From NCBI RefSeq assembly GCF_005869845.1, contig NZ_VAWF01000001.1:1550001-1614000 (forward strand): 64,000 nt of DNA, in the 5' to 3' direction. Numbering within the stretch: position 1 is the stretch's first letter; every line of letters starts with the position of its first letter. Both the position numbers and the translations under genes were made by a program. Source of the DNA: Fodinibius saliphilus. GTDB taxonomy: Bacteria; Bacteroidota; Rhodothermia; Balneolales; Balneolaceae. Below are positions 35,364 through 44,513 of this stretch, in pieces. The notes under the pieces are model-generated. The model searched no databases. It had not been told where the DNA came from and was given only the letters and a program-made list of their open reading frames with translations.

Positions 35364-37838
35364 TCACCACTCTTTTCTAAATGAAGGCGCATTACTGATG
35401 CGCAGAATATCAGCGATAATACCGCTGGCCGTTACCTCTGCTCCTGCTCCGGGACCTTTTACCACAATAGGACTATCTTTATAATGGCGTGTTTTAAAAG
35501 CCACAATATTGTCGCTGCCATCCAAGCCGTAAAAAGGATGGTCCGGGGCAATACTCTCAAGCTTCACCGAAGCATTTCCATCTTCGTACCGAGCGATATA
35601 GCACAACTTATTATCATTTTCAGCTGCCCCTTCATATAGTTTCATAAACTCAGAGTCGTAATCCGATAAAATCTCAAAAAACTGATCTACCTTTTCAACC
35701 GACCGTGCTTCTTTGGGTACAAGATTTTCGATATCAATATTTTCGAACTCAAGCTTAAATCCTGCTTCCCTTGTTAATATGAGTAGTTTTCGGCCCACAT
35801 CCTGTCCATTCAGGTCTTCGCGGGGATCAGGTTCGGTATATCCTTTTTCACGCGCTGTACGAACTACCTCACTAAAAGGTATGCTGCCATCATAGGTATT
35901 AAAAATGTAACTCAACGTACCCGAAAGCACTCCCTCGATACGCATCACATCATCACCAGTTAGGATCTGTTCTTTTAGGGTTGCTACAACCGGCAAACCC
36001 GCTCCTACATTCGTCTCATACAAATACGCTACATTATGTTTAAAAGCCAATTTTTGCAGCTTTTCGTATGTTTCCAATGAACTGGAGTTTGCTTTTTTAT
36101 TTGCGGTAACAATTGAGATATTTGATTTAAGGATTTCATCATATTCATCAGCAATCTCCTCGCTGGCGGTGCAATCGATAAAAATACTATTCGAGAGGTT
36201 TAGTCCCGCCATCTTTTCTATAAAACCATCAATATCGGCCCCGTCTCCTTCTACCGCCAAGCGCTCTTCCCATTCATCAATAGCAATACCATCTCTATCG
36301 ATCAGAAAACTTTTACTATTAGATATTCCCGTAATTTTAAGCTCCAGATGGTATTCTGCAAGAAGCTGTTTCGTCTGCTTTTTCATGAGTTCTAACAGCT
36401 TGCCCCCAATAAGTCCAACACCAATAAGAAAGAGGTTTACCGTTTTAACATTCGCCATAAAAAAAGCGTCATGGAGGGTATTCAAAGTTTTAGTCTCATT
36501 AGAGCGGTCTACCACAATTGAGATATTACGCTCTGAAGAACCTTGAGCTGTGGCTACTACATTTATCCCGTTTTGGCCCAAAGCCTGAAATACCCGACCC
36601 GATATCCCCGGTTTATGCCTCATATCATCACTTACTACCGCTACAATAGAGAGGTCTTTTTCAATCTTTACTTCATCAATGACATCATCTTTCAGTTCAT
36701 ACTTAAACTCCGATTCAATAGCGGCTTGTGCAGCCTCAGCTTGGTCCGGTAAAACAGCCACACAGATCGTATGTTCTGATGATGCTTGGGTAATCATGAT
36801 AATGTTGATACCGGCATCTGCCAAAGCTCTAAATAATCGCGCCGAAATACCGGTCACACCAATCATCCCACTGCCCCGTACAGTGAGCAAAGTTATATTA
36901 TCAATTGAAGATATTCCCTTAATAACTGACGGTCCGGGATGTGATTCATTACTAATTGTTGTGCCTTCTTCCCCGGGCTTAAACGTATTTTTTATTTGGA
37001 TGGGGATAGAAGCTTTCATTGCAGGTTGAAGGGTAGGCGGATATACCACCTTCGCTCCAAAATGGGAGAGCTCCATCGCTTCTTCATAAGAAAGATGAGG
37101 AATAACAAAATAGCGTTCTACCTTTCTCGGATCAGCAGTCATGAGTCCTTCAATATCTGTCCATAACTCAATAGTCTCAGCATTTAATGCTGCACTGATT
37201 ATTGCAGCGGTATAGTCTGATCCACCCCGTCCCAATGTTGTTGAAACTCCCGATAAAGTAGAAGCTACAAATCCCGTTACTATCTGTACAATATCAGGCT
37301 CCGCTCGGCCGAAATAGGTTCTGATATTTTCATAGGTTTCATCAAACAGCACCCGTGCCTCCCCAAACTGCTCGTCAGTTTTAATAACTTCCCGGGCATC
37401 CAAATAATCAGCTGCAGTATCAGTATCATTTAAAAATTCGCTAATAATAAAAGCTGAAAAACGTTCTCCAAAACCTAAAACAAAATCTCGGGTTCGGTTA
37501 GTAAGCTCTCGGGTCAATGAAACGCCATGTAAGACATCATCCAGCTCATTAAACATCATTTTAAATTGAGCCAGTGTTGAACTTTGATTTTCAATACCGA
37601 TAAGCTCTTTAATTACTGTAATGTGCCGCTCTTCAAGTGTATGTAATATCTCTTGATATTGTTCGTCTCCGTTTGATGCTTTTTCAATAGCGTCCTCAAG
37701 TAGATCTGTTACCCCTTCAAAAGCAGAAACCACCACCGCTAAGTGATGGTCTTGCTTTTTCTTATTGATAATACTTTCTACCTGCAGAATAGCATCAGCG
37801 GACCCAACTGAGGATCCGCCAAATTTTAATACGCGCAT
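35364..37838 (-). CDS. thrA: Bifunctional aspartokinase / homoserine dehydrogenase
   Basis: 824 residues from the ATG at 37838; a TTG three codons upstream also keeps the frame. Residues 1-290 are aspartokinase (VLKFGGSSVGSADAI, SDYTAAIISAALNAE). Two ACT domains lie at about 310-460 (LLTVRGSGMIGVTGISARLF; VAVVSDDMRHKPGISGRVFQAL), and homoserine dehydrogenase spans about 470-820 (FLIGVGLIGGKLLELM, ETNVGAGLPVV, GTLSYIF). It makes aspartyl phosphate and homoserine. Feedback by threonine through the ACT domains is known for the family. It follows dapD by 27 bp, so one operon feeds both lysine/diaminopimelate and threonine. Confidence 0.97.
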   Translation of the reverse strand: MRVLKFGGSSVGSADAILQVESIINKKKQDHHLAVVVSAFEGVTDLLEDAIEKASNGDEQYQEILHTLEERHITVIKELIGIENQSSTLAQFKMMFNELDDVLHGVSLTRELTNRTRDFVLGFGERFSAFIISEFLNDTDTAADYLDAREVIKTDEQFGEARVLFDETYENIRTYFGRAEPDIVQIVTGFVASTLSGVSTTLGRGGSDYTAAIISAALNAETIELWTDIEGLMTADPRKVERYFVIPHLSYEEAMELSHFGAKVVYPPTLQPAMKASIPIQIKNTFKPGEEGTTISNESHPGPSVIKGISSIDNITLLTVRGSGMIGVTGISARLFRALADAGINIIMITQASSEHTICVAVLPDQAEAAQAAIESEFKYELKDDVIDEVKIEKDLSIVAVVSDDMRHKPGISGRVFQALGQNGINVVATAQGSSERNISIVVDRSNETKTLNTLHDAFFMANVKTVNLFLIGVGLIGGKLLELMKKQTKQLLAEYHLELKITGISNSKSFLIDRDGIAIDEWEERLAVEGDGADIDGFIEKMAGLNLSNSIFIDCTASEEIADEYDEILKSNISIVTANKKANSSSLETYEKLQKLAFKHNVAYLYETNVGAGLPVVATLKEQILTGDDVMRIEGVLSGTLSYIFNTYDGSIPFSEVVRTAREKGYTEPDPREDLNGQDVGRKLLILTREAGFKLEFENIDIENLVPKEARSVEKVDQFFEILSDYDSEFMKLYEGAAENDNKLCYIARYEDGNASVKLESIAPDHPFYGLDGSDNIVAFKTRHYKDSPIVVKGPGAGAEVTASGIIADILRISNAPSFRKEW

Positions 37839-37865
37839 ATTTCTCAATTAGAAATTCAAATATAG

Positions 37866-38621
37866 TTAACGTAATGCATCTTCTAGTTCAAGGGAAGCAT
37901 CACTGTCAGCGTCACGATACTTGACGATCATCGGACATGCAACATTTAACCCCTGCTCTTTTGCCCAGTCGCTACTCATAGGCCGTGTTCCCGGAACAAC
38001 AACAGCTCGCTCAGGAATATCTGCCCCTTTACCCAATATCTCTTCGTTTACACAATCGTACACAGGTATAGATTTTGAAAGGGTTACACCGGGTGCAATT
38101 ACAGCTCCTTTTTTAACTAAAATTCCTTCCACTACTACTGAACCTGCTCCAATGAAACAGTCATCCTCAATAACAACGGGGGATAAGCCTACAGGCTCAA
38201 GCACGCCACCCAGCTGTACTCCTGCCGAAAGGTGTACATTCTTACCAACTTGGGCACATGATCCTACCAGAGCATGGCTATCGATCATCGAACCTTCATC
38301 GACATATCCGCCAACATTGATATAAGCAGGAGGCATAATAATTACACCGGGAGCTACATAAGCACCCCGCCGGACCGAAGATCCACCAGGCACAAGCCGG
38401 ACTTGCTGGTTAGCTGAAAAACGTCGAGGTGGCAAATTATGCTTGTCAACGAAACCATCATAAATGCCGGAGTATTCCGTATTTTTCCCTTCGCCAAAAG
38501 ATTCTAAAATAGCTTCTTTCACTTCCCGATTTGCTTCCCAGCCGTCTCCTTTTGGTTCTGCTGCTCGAAGTTCACCGGTTTCCAATTTATCTAAAACATC
38601 TTCCCAATCCATATCACTCAT
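37866..38621 (-). CDS. dapD: Tetrahydrodipicolinate N-succinyltransferase
   Basis: 251 residues with a left-handed beta-helix built of hexapeptide repeats (IIMPPAYINVGGYVDEGSMIDSHALVGSCAQVGKN, about 95-135) and the DapD-specific GGVLEPVGLSPVVIEDDCFIGAGS. The N-terminus is shorter than in the 274-residue E. coli enzyme. It adds succinyl from succinyl-CoA in the diaminopimelate branch, so this organism probably uses the succinylase route; DapC and DapE would be elsewhere. It lies 99 bp after dapA and before thrA. Confidence 0.95.
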   Translation of the reverse strand: MSDMDWEDVLDKLETGELRAAEPKGDGWEANREVKEAILESFGEGKNTEYSGIYDGFVDKHNLPPRRFSANQQVRLVPGGSSVRRGAYVAPGVIIMPPAYINVGGYVDEGSMIDSHALVGSCAQVGKNVHLSAGVQLGGVLEPVGLSPVVIEDDCFIGAGSVVVEGILVKKGAVIAPGVTLSKSIPVYDCVNEEILGKGADIPERAVVVPGTRPMSSDWAKEQGLNVACPMIVKYRDADSDASLELEDALR

Positions 38622-38720
38622 CAGTTAATAAAATTTAAAAATAGAGGTTAAAATATACGTTGATCCCTAAGGTATTAACTATATACCGCCAGGTAATAAA
38701 GAATTATTAATTGCGAATTA

Positions 38721-39608
38721 CTACTTATTTGTTTTGTTATACCACTGCTGGATCATATTATCAGCATTTTTCAACAGGCTTATGTCATCCACCTCATCAG
38801 TCGTAAGTGGTGGGCGTAGTGATGCATTTTCAATCCAGCCCTTTTCCTGCAGCAGCACCTTTGCCGGTACAGGATTGGGCCATTTGAATAATATATCCGT
38901 GCATTCTTGCCATAATGGTAACAGTTCCGGTCCACGGCCATCAAGGCACCAATCAACATATTGGTGAGTTTCTTTAGGCCAAACATTTGCCGCCACAGAA
39001 ACTAAGCCATCACATCCTGCCATCGCAAAAAATGGCAACAAACCGTCATCACCACTATAAAAAGCGATATCGTCAGCTGTTTTTCGGTACTGCTGAAAAT
39101 CATCAATACTACCGCTGGCTTCTTTAACTGCTGCGAAGTTAGGATGATCGGCCAGCTCTTTTAACACAAGCAAACTCATTTTCGAACCTGTACGTGATGG
39201 CACATTATAGAGCATGCAGGGGCGTTCAGCTGTATCCAGCAGTGATTTAAACCATTTAACCTGTCCTTTGGGACCCGGCTTTGCGTACAACGGAGTAACC
39301 AATAAAAATGAATCAACATCAAAATCATGACAATACTCTATCCAGGCGATCTGGTTTCGGAGGTTGAATCCCCCGACCCCAACCATAATAGGTACTTCTA
39401 TATTTAAGCTCGTTGCAGTTTTTACGACTTGCTTCTTATCCTCTAGACCAAGGGCAAGCCCTTCTCCGGTACTACCCAGAATGAGTACACCATTACCGGC
39501 TTCATCTTGCCGATGAATAAGTGACGCAAGTCCATCAAGATCGAGATCCCCGTTTTCTTTCATGGGGGTCACAATTGCGGTATAAAGTTGTGTATCCGTT
39601 AGACTCAT
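38721..39608 (-). CDS. dapA: 4-hydroxy-tetrahydrodipicolinate synthase
   Basis: 295 residues, (beta/alpha)8 aldolase of the DapA/NAL family. ILGSTGEGLALGLEDKKQVV holds the pyruvate-carboxylate loop, LYNVPSRTGSKMSL holds the catalytic Tyr, and FAAVKEASGSIDD holds the Schiff-base Lys. It condenses pyruvate with aspartate semialdehyde. The start overlaps the dapB stop by 4 bp (ATGA), indicating translational coupling. Confidence 0.96.
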   Translation of the reverse strand: MSLTDTQLYTAIVTPMKENGDLDLDGLASLIHRQDEAGNGVLILGSTGEGLALGLEDKKQVVKTATSLNIEVPIMVGVGGFNLRNQIAWIEYCHDFDVDSFLLVTPLYAKPGPKGQVKWFKSLLDTAERPCMLYNVPSRTGSKMSLLVLKELADHPNFAAVKEASGSIDDFQQYRKTADDIAFYSGDDGLLPFFAMAGCDGLVSVAANVWPKETHQYVDWCLDGRGPELLPLWQECTDILFKWPNPVPAKVLLQEKGWIENASLRPPLTTDEVDDISLLKNADNMIQQWYNKTNK

Positions 39609-40279
39609 AATTGTTTCATTATATTATCAAAGATAGTGGAAAGACGGTGAAAACCAGGATCTACCTCCTCTTTCACCAATTGTTCAGCTGCCCATATGGC
39701 ACCCTCAGCAAAAATCTTTCGATCGTGTGCTTCATGTTCCAGTTTAATAGATTCTGTATCAGAAGATACTTCCAGCTGATGAATCCCTTTGATATCTCCT
39801 TTACGCTCAGAGGTTATTTCAGCATCCTTGCCAAGCCACTCTTCCCAGGATATAGCTGTACCACTGGGGGCATCCTGTTTGTGAACATGGTGGATCTCAT
39901 GAATATGAAAAGTAGGATCAGTAAGTACCGATGAACTCTGCCCAATCACGTTAAGACATCGACGCACAATATTCATCCCCAAACTAAAATTTGATGCTCG
40001 CAGCCATTTAATATTTTTCTGTTTTAACTGGGCATCCAAGTCACCGGGCCACTCATATCCCGTAGTACCCCATGCAGCAGGTATCCCCGACTCCAGCAGA
40101 GGTTCTATCAGCTCTTCGACTGCGGGCCCGGGCACAAATAGAATCGCCGCATCCGCTTTCTCAAGCTCCTTTGCAGAAGGTTTATTTGTAGAATCAAAGG
40201 GACCTACAATCTGATCTTTGTCAAGAATTTCTAATACTTTACCACCAGTTTTACCGGTTCCAATAACAGCAAATTTCAT
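39605..40279 (-). CDS. dapB: 4-hydroxy-tetrahydrodipicolinate reductase (short form)
   Basis: 224 residues, shorter than the 270-residue E. coli enzyme, as is usual in Bacteroidota. The nucleotide loop is IGTGKTGGK, and the family signature EIHHVHKQDAPSGTA (catalytic His and Lys, substrate loop) is complete. It reduces the DapA product with NAD(P)H. First gene of the dapB-dapA-dapD-thrA-thrB-thrC operon. The promoter should lie in the 128 bp shared with the divergent DUF819 gene. Confidence 0.95.
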   Translation of the reverse strand: MKFAVIGTGKTGGKVLEILDKDQIVGPFDSTNKPSAKELEKADAAILFVPGPAVEELIEPLLESGIPAAWGTTGYEWPGDLDAQLKQKNIKWLRASNFSLGMNIVRRCLNVIGQSSSVLTDPTFHIHEIHHVHKQDAPSGTAISWEEWLGKDAEITSERKGDIKGIHQLEVSSDTESIKLEHEAHDRKIFAEGAIWAAEQLVKEEVDPGFHRLSTIFDNIMKQL

Positions 40280-40407
40280 ATCTCTATTTCAATTAATCTC
40301 AAAAATGAACAATAAGTATAACCTTTTGAAGATCGATTTTCATACCATTTGCGCATATCCCCTAATATAATGTAGATTCAGACGTAATTATTTAACAAAA
40401 TCAGCTT

Positions 40408-41664
40408 ATGTTTAATATTCTTGCTACTCCGGTTTTTACAAATGATGCTGTTGTACTGGGAATTCTCCTAGTCATTTTGGCGGCTATCTTTATTACCTCG
40501 AACAGTGACAATCCCAAATGGCAAAAATTCTATACCTTTGTGCCATCGCTGTTGCTCTGCTATTTTATCCCATCGATACTAAATTCGATGGGACTGATAT
40601 CCGGAGAAGAATCCAATTTATACTTTGTAGCTTCTCGATATCTCCTACCAGCCAGTTTAGTACTACTAACTATCAGTATCGATTTTAAAGGAATAATTGG
40701 TCTTGGTCCCAAAGCAATTATCATGTTCTTAGCAGGAACAGTAGGTATCGTTATTGGTGGGCCACTAGCCTTAATTACGGTTAGTTACTTTGCGCCGGAA
40801 ATGACGGGCGGTGCCGGTCCCGAGGCTTTATGGCGAGGACTTTCAACCGTTGCAGGAAGCTGGATTGGTGGCGGGGCCAACCAAACAGCGATGTTCGAAG
40901 TCTTTGACCCCAGTGCTAAACTTTTTTCAGCAATGGTTACAGTAGATATTATTGTAGCAAATATCTGGCTTGCCTTTCTTCTTTATGGGGCAGGCATTTC
41001 AGAGAAAATTGATGCATGGTTTAAGGCTGATGCTTCTCCAATTACGGAATTGCGTAAAAAAATTGAGGACTATAAAGCCAGTATTGCTAAAATAGCAACA
41101 CTCGCTGATATCACTACAATCGTTGCTGTTGCTTTTGCAATAACCGCGATAGGTCATTTGGGCGCTGACTTTATGGCTCCTTTAATCGGCGAAAACTTCC
41201 CCGAACTCAGCAAGCTTAGCCTGGATTCCCGCTTTTTCTGGATTATTGTAATTGCAACCACAGGTGGCTTGGTGCTCTCCTTTACACGAGCCCGCAAACT
41301 TGAGGGTGCCGGTGCGTCAAAAATCGGAAGCCTATTTTTATACGTTTTAGTAGCTACAATAGGGATGAAAATGGATGTATTGGCTATTTTCGAAAATCCG
41401 GGCTTCTTCCTCATTGGTCTTTTCTGGATCATTATTCACGTCATAATCCTCTTCATAACAGCAAAAGTTATCAATGCCCCTTTCTTCTTTGTAGCGGTGG
41501 GTAGTCAAGCCAATGTTGGCGGGGCTGCCTCAGCTCCTATCGTTGCTTCGGCCTTTCACCCGGCCCTGGCCCCTGTGGGTGTTTTGTTGGCTGTCTTGGG
41601 ATACGCCCTCGGAACCTATGCCGCTTGGTTTTGCGCTATATTGATGAAATATGCCAGTATGTAA
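40408..41664 (+). CDS. DUF819 family membrane protein
   Basis: 418 residues with about 11 or 12 membrane helices. Family landmarks are GLSTVAGSWIGGGANQTAM and, near the C-terminus, FVAVGSQANVGGAASAPIVASAFHPALAPVGVLLAVLGYALGTY. These glycine-rich repeated half-helices resemble those of inverted-repeat transporters, so a transport role is reasonable; no substrate is established. Divergent from dapB, and a strong hairpin follows it. Confidence 0.88.
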   Translation: MFNILATPVFTNDAVVLGILLVILAAIFITSNSDNPKWQKFYTFVPSLLLCYFIPSILNSMGLISGEESNLYFVASRYLLPASLVLLTISIDFKGIIGLGPKAIIMFLAGTVGIVIGGPLALITVSYFAPEMTGGAGPEALWRGLSTVAGSWIGGGANQTAMFEVFDPSAKLFSAMVTVDIIVANIWLAFLLYGAGISEKIDAWFKADASPITELRKKIEDYKASIAKIATLADITTIVAVAFAITAIGHLGADFMAPLIGENFPELSKLSLDSRFFWIIVIATTGGLVLSFTRARKLEGAGASKIGSLFLYVLVATIGMKMDVLAIFENPGFFLIGLFWIIIHVIILFITAKVINAPFFFVAVGSQANVGGAASAPIVASAFHPALAPVGVLLAVLGYALGTYAAWFCAILMKYASM

Positions 41665-41672
41665 ATTAAGTG

Positions 41673-41700
41673 GAAAGAAGTGGGGTTACCCACTTCTTTC
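41673..41700 (+). terminator. Hairpin after the DUF819 gene
   Basis: GAAAGAAGTGGG (41673-41684) and CCCACTTCTTTC (41689-41700) form a perfect 12 bp stem with a four-base loop, 9 bp after the stop. The T-rich half of the stem substitutes for a separate T run. Confidence 0.7.
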
Positions 41701-41808
41701 TAAAACTTAAGGTGTAGAACATTTTTACTTACAATTCTTTGCTGATTAAGGGGAATAGAGTCCGTATATTTGAGTTCTAATTTGAATTCGTATTTCCCAC
41801 ACTGCTTC

Positions 41809-43008
41809 ATGCGTATCCTTAAATTTGTAGGTGCTTTTGTCGGCACATTTTTGCTCATCTTTTTTCTCGCTTTTGGCTTTAACCTTGATGCTCTTTCTAC
41901 CCTTTTTAAAAACAGCGGAGACCTGCAAGAAGGACAAGAGTGGGTTACACAGGCAACCTCTCTTCGCGGATTAACTGACTATATTGGGGAAAACCCTCAA
42001 CATTCAGCTGTGGTCTCTCGATCTGGCATCAATCCAGATACAACCATTGCATATAACAAAGACAGTCTTCACACGATGGGAACACTGTCAAACTTTTTTC
42101 TTATTACTACTTATACAAGATTGGTAGAAAACGAGCAGATTAATCCCGATACACTTATTTCGATTGAAGATATTGATCGCTACCAACTGCCTTATATAGA
42201 TGCCTCAAATCACGAAAATGCTAAGGCAGTTCTGACTGATGAAGGCTATATTAATACTCAAAACAAGGCCCCATTGCAGGCGTTGGTGAGTAAAGCTATT
42301 ATCTACAATGATTTAGCAATCTCGGATTATCTGTACTATAAATTGGGGCCAGCCGAAATCAAACGTACGATTTCAAATCTTGATTTAAAAAACACAGATA
42401 CGCCCCTTCCTTTTTCAGGATTATATATTGTCTCACACCCCGGATTACACGGTAATGATTTCAAAACGCATTTTGACCAACTCCAATCACTCCCTGATAG
42501 CACTTTCCGAGATTCTGTACACGAAGTAACAAAAAAGTATATAAACGAATCCGCCTTCCATCAATTGGTCAATTCCCATTTTTCTGAGCAACAGGGATTA
42601 GGAGTAGGATTTAAAGAACGACGAGATTTACTGCATTTCTTCCCAAAATCTACAGCTTCAGAACTCTCGCAGTTAATGATAAAGCTAGAACAAGACCGTA
42701 TACTTTCCCCGGCCATCTCGAAACGGGTAAAGGAAATAATGAGCTGGCCGTATAAGCAACAAAGCCTAAACAGTGATTTTAAGTATTATGGGGCTATATA
42801 TGATAACCGTCTAGGGCTCCTAAATGGTATTGATTACGGGGCATCCGTATATTCAGGAGAACCCTTTGGACAAGCAGTGTTCTTTGACTCTCTTCAAGTT
42901 GCATTCTGGTTTCATATGAGTAGTAACCTGATGCACCAAGATTACCAACAGAGACTAATGTGGGATCCCGCCCTGCGAACGGCTACACTTCAGGAAATCA
43001 ATAAATAG
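41809..43008 (+). CDS. Class A beta-lactamase-fold protein lacking the catalytic motifs
   Basis: 399 residues from the ATG at 41809, chosen because it starts a membrane anchor (ILKFVGAFVGTFLLIFFLAFGF); the frame is open 13 codons further up. The body has the layout of class A beta-lactamase-like serine hydrolases: LHTMGTLSNFFLITTYTRLVENEQ sits where the SxxK helix belongs, and KAIIYNDLAISDYLYYKLG where SDN belongs. By eye the SxxK motif reads TLSN, SDN reads NDL, and no KTG is seen. It is therefore probably a membrane-anchored pseudoenzyme, perhaps binding peptidoglycan. Confidence in the fold is moderate. Confidence 0.6.
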   Translation: MRILKFVGAFVGTFLLIFFLAFGFNLDALSTLFKNSGDLQEGQEWVTQATSLRGLTDYIGENPQHSAVVSRSGINPDTTIAYNKDSLHTMGTLSNFFLITTYTRLVENEQINPDTLISIEDIDRYQLPYIDASNHENAKAVLTDEGYINTQNKAPLQALVSKAIIYNDLAISDYLYYKLGPAEIKRTISNLDLKNTDTPLPFSGLYIVSHPGLHGNDFKTHFDQLQSLPDSTFRDSVHEVTKKYINESAFHQLVNSHFSEQQGLGVGFKERRDLLHFFPKSTASELSQLMIKLEQDRILSPAISKRVKEIMSWPYKQQSLNSDFKYYGAIYDNRLGLLNGIDYGASVYSGEPFGQAVFFDSLQVAFWFHMSSNLMHQDYQQRLMWDPALRTATLQEINK

Positions 43009-43050
43009 TTTATATTGCCATAAATCTGTATTCATTAAACTACTTTTATT

Positions 43051-43215
43051 ATGGCTAAATCAGGAAAAGTAAATGAAACGGTACGCGGTGGAATAACATT
43101 AGGCACAGCATTAGCTGTCACTATATCTTGGTCACTGAATAAATCTATCTTGTGGGCTATTATTCACGGATTACTCAGCTGGTTCTACGTAATCTATTAT
43201 GCATTTTTTCTATAA
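43051..43215 (+). CDS. 54-residue small membrane protein
   Basis: A short ORF with an ATG start: MAKSGKVNETVRGGITLGTA, then two hydrophobic stretches around SWSLNKSILWAIIHGLLSWF and a C-terminal YVIYYAFFL. The charged head followed by hydrophobic segments with Trp and His predicts one or two membrane helices. It fills the gap between the beta-lactamase-fold gene and the next membrane protein with good spacing, which argues for a real gene. The short-helix pattern with NKSILWAIIHG resembles small conserved bacterial membrane proteins of unknown function. Confidence 0.65.
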   Translation: MAKSGKVNETVRGGITLGTALAVTISWSLNKSILWAIIHGLLSWFYVIYYAFFL

Positions 43216-43236
43216 CTAATTTGCAATATTTTCTAA

Positions 43237-43719
43237 ATGAAAAATTATAAATTCCTTTACCTTTTTTGGCTTCTCCCTTTGTCTTTTCTCTTTCTAATTG
43301 GACAACAAGGCCTAGTTTATTATGGAATTGATGATACCTTCGAAAATGGCACCAGTTATACTGCAGAAGTCGTAGATTTCGATCTAAAACAAATTGCTGC
43401 CCAAACAAATGGTTATATTATTCTTCGGTTTGAGACAAAAACGGGTGAAGAAATTGAGCGAAAACTTTCTCTGCCTATAGAAATGGCCGGCGAGCTACAA
43501 CAAATTCGGGTGGTTCCTATTCGTTATAATCCGGGGGGATGGCAAGAGATTCTTCTTTTACCAACGATAGAAACGCAAAAAAACTTGGTATGGACCAATG
43601 CTTTGATGGCTTTTGTTGCCCTCCTTATTACACTGGCAATAGCAATAACTGCTCATCGCTTTGCAAATAAAAAATTATCTGAAGAACAAGAAGAGCTCGT
43701 TTTTGAAAGAATTGATTAG
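43237..43719 (+). CDS. Membrane protein with two helices and an extracytoplasmic domain
   Basis: 160 residues. Hydrophobic FLYLFWLLPLSFLFLIGQQGL (about 5-25) and TNALMAFVALLITLAIAITA (about 125-145) flank a beta-rich domain of about 95 residues (SYTAEVVDFDLKQI ... LRFETKTGEEIERKLSL ... VVPIRYNPGGWQEILL). This is the DUF3592-like layout, though I would not insist on the family. It is followed after 6 bp by the methyltransferase gene and may be co-transcribed with it. Confidence 0.7.
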   Translation: MKNYKFLYLFWLLPLSFLFLIGQQGLVYYGIDDTFENGTSYTAEVVDFDLKQIAAQTNGYIILRFETKTGEEIERKLSLPIEMAGELQQIRVVPIRYNPGGWQEILLLPTIETQKNLVWTNALMAFVALLITLAIAITAHRFANKKLSEEQEELVFERID

Positions 43720-43725
43720 GTGATT

Positions 43726-44451
43726 ATGGCTGCGGATAAATCTGAGAAAGGAACCCTTTATCTTATTCCTAATACGCTGGGCAAAACCCCTGAAAATAAT
43801 ACGATTCCCGAATATGTATTAAACATTATTCGGAAGCTAGATGTGCTCATTGTTGAAAACGTACAAACGACATCGCGATATCTGCAATGGGTGGGTGAAA
43901 CGATACCGGAATATGAAATTGATTTCTTTCTTTTAAATAAAAAGACACCGGTACAAGAAATTATTTCTTTTATAAGCCCCTTAAAACAGGGAAAAGATGC
44001 CGGGTTAATTTCTGAGGCGGGCTGTCCGGTTGTTGCTGATCCGGGCTCAGAGCTCATCAAACTAGCCCACGATAATGACATTAACGTTTCACCGCTGGTA
44101 GGTCCCTCATCTATCCTGCTGGCTTTGATGGGCTCCGGGTTTAACGGGCAGCAGTTTAGTTTTCACGGCTACCTGCCCATTAATAAGAACAAACGCCAAT
44201 CAGCCATCGTTGACCTTGAAAATGAATCAAGAAAAAAGGGAAGCACTCAAATATTTATGGAAGCCCCCCACCGCAATGATGCCGTAAAAAAAGATGTAAT
44301 CAGGCTTTGCCAACCCCAAACACGGTTTTGTACCGCTACAAATCTCACACTTCCCCAAGAAGATATTCGTTCTCAGAAGATATCGGAATGGCGTAAAAAT
44401 ACCGGCCCCTCTATTCACAAAGAACCGACTATATTTCTGATCCATGCATAA
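43726..44451 (+). CDS. RsmI-like SAM-dependent methyltransferase (tetrapyrrole methylase fold)
   Basis: 241 residues from the ATG at 43726; a GTG two codons upstream is the alternative. Landmarks are GTLYLIPNTLG, the SAM loop ISEAGCPVVADPGSELIKLA, and PLVGPSSILLALMGSGFNGQQFSFHGYLP, which mirror RsmI (SDAGTPGISDPG and PGPSA). RsmI 2'-O-methylates C1402 of 16S rRNA. This compact variant, common in Bacteroidota, lacks the C-terminal extension, so its target may differ. A hairpin follows. Confidence 0.85.
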   Translation: MAADKSEKGTLYLIPNTLGKTPENNTIPEYVLNIIRKLDVLIVENVQTTSRYLQWVGETIPEYEIDFFLLNKKTPVQEIISFISPLKQGKDAGLISEAGCPVVADPGSELIKLAHDNDINVSPLVGPSSILLALMGSGFNGQQFSFHGYLPINKNKRQSAIVDLENESRKKGSTQIFMEAPHRNDAVKKDVIRLCQPQTRFCTATNLTLPQEDIRSQKISEWRKNTGPSIHKEPTIFLIHA

Positions 44452-44452
44452 A

Positions 44453-44485
44453 AAAGCCTGCTTCTGTACTATAGAAACAGGCTTT
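44453..44485. terminator. Bidirectional terminator
   Basis: AAAGCCTG (44453-44460) pairs with CAGGCTTT (44478-44485), with an inner TTCT/AGAA. A run of T follows on the minus strand and a T-rich stretch on the plus strand. It separates the convergent methyltransferase and ankyrin genes. Confidence 0.8.
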
Positions 44486-44513
44486 CAAATAATTTTATAA
44501 TGAATAACGTCGG

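Noticed and set aside
40280-40407. Lysine riboswitch or Thr/Lys leader peptide before dapB
   Set aside because: Only 128 bp separate two divergent genes; I found no run of Lys or Thr codons and no long structured RNA pattern.
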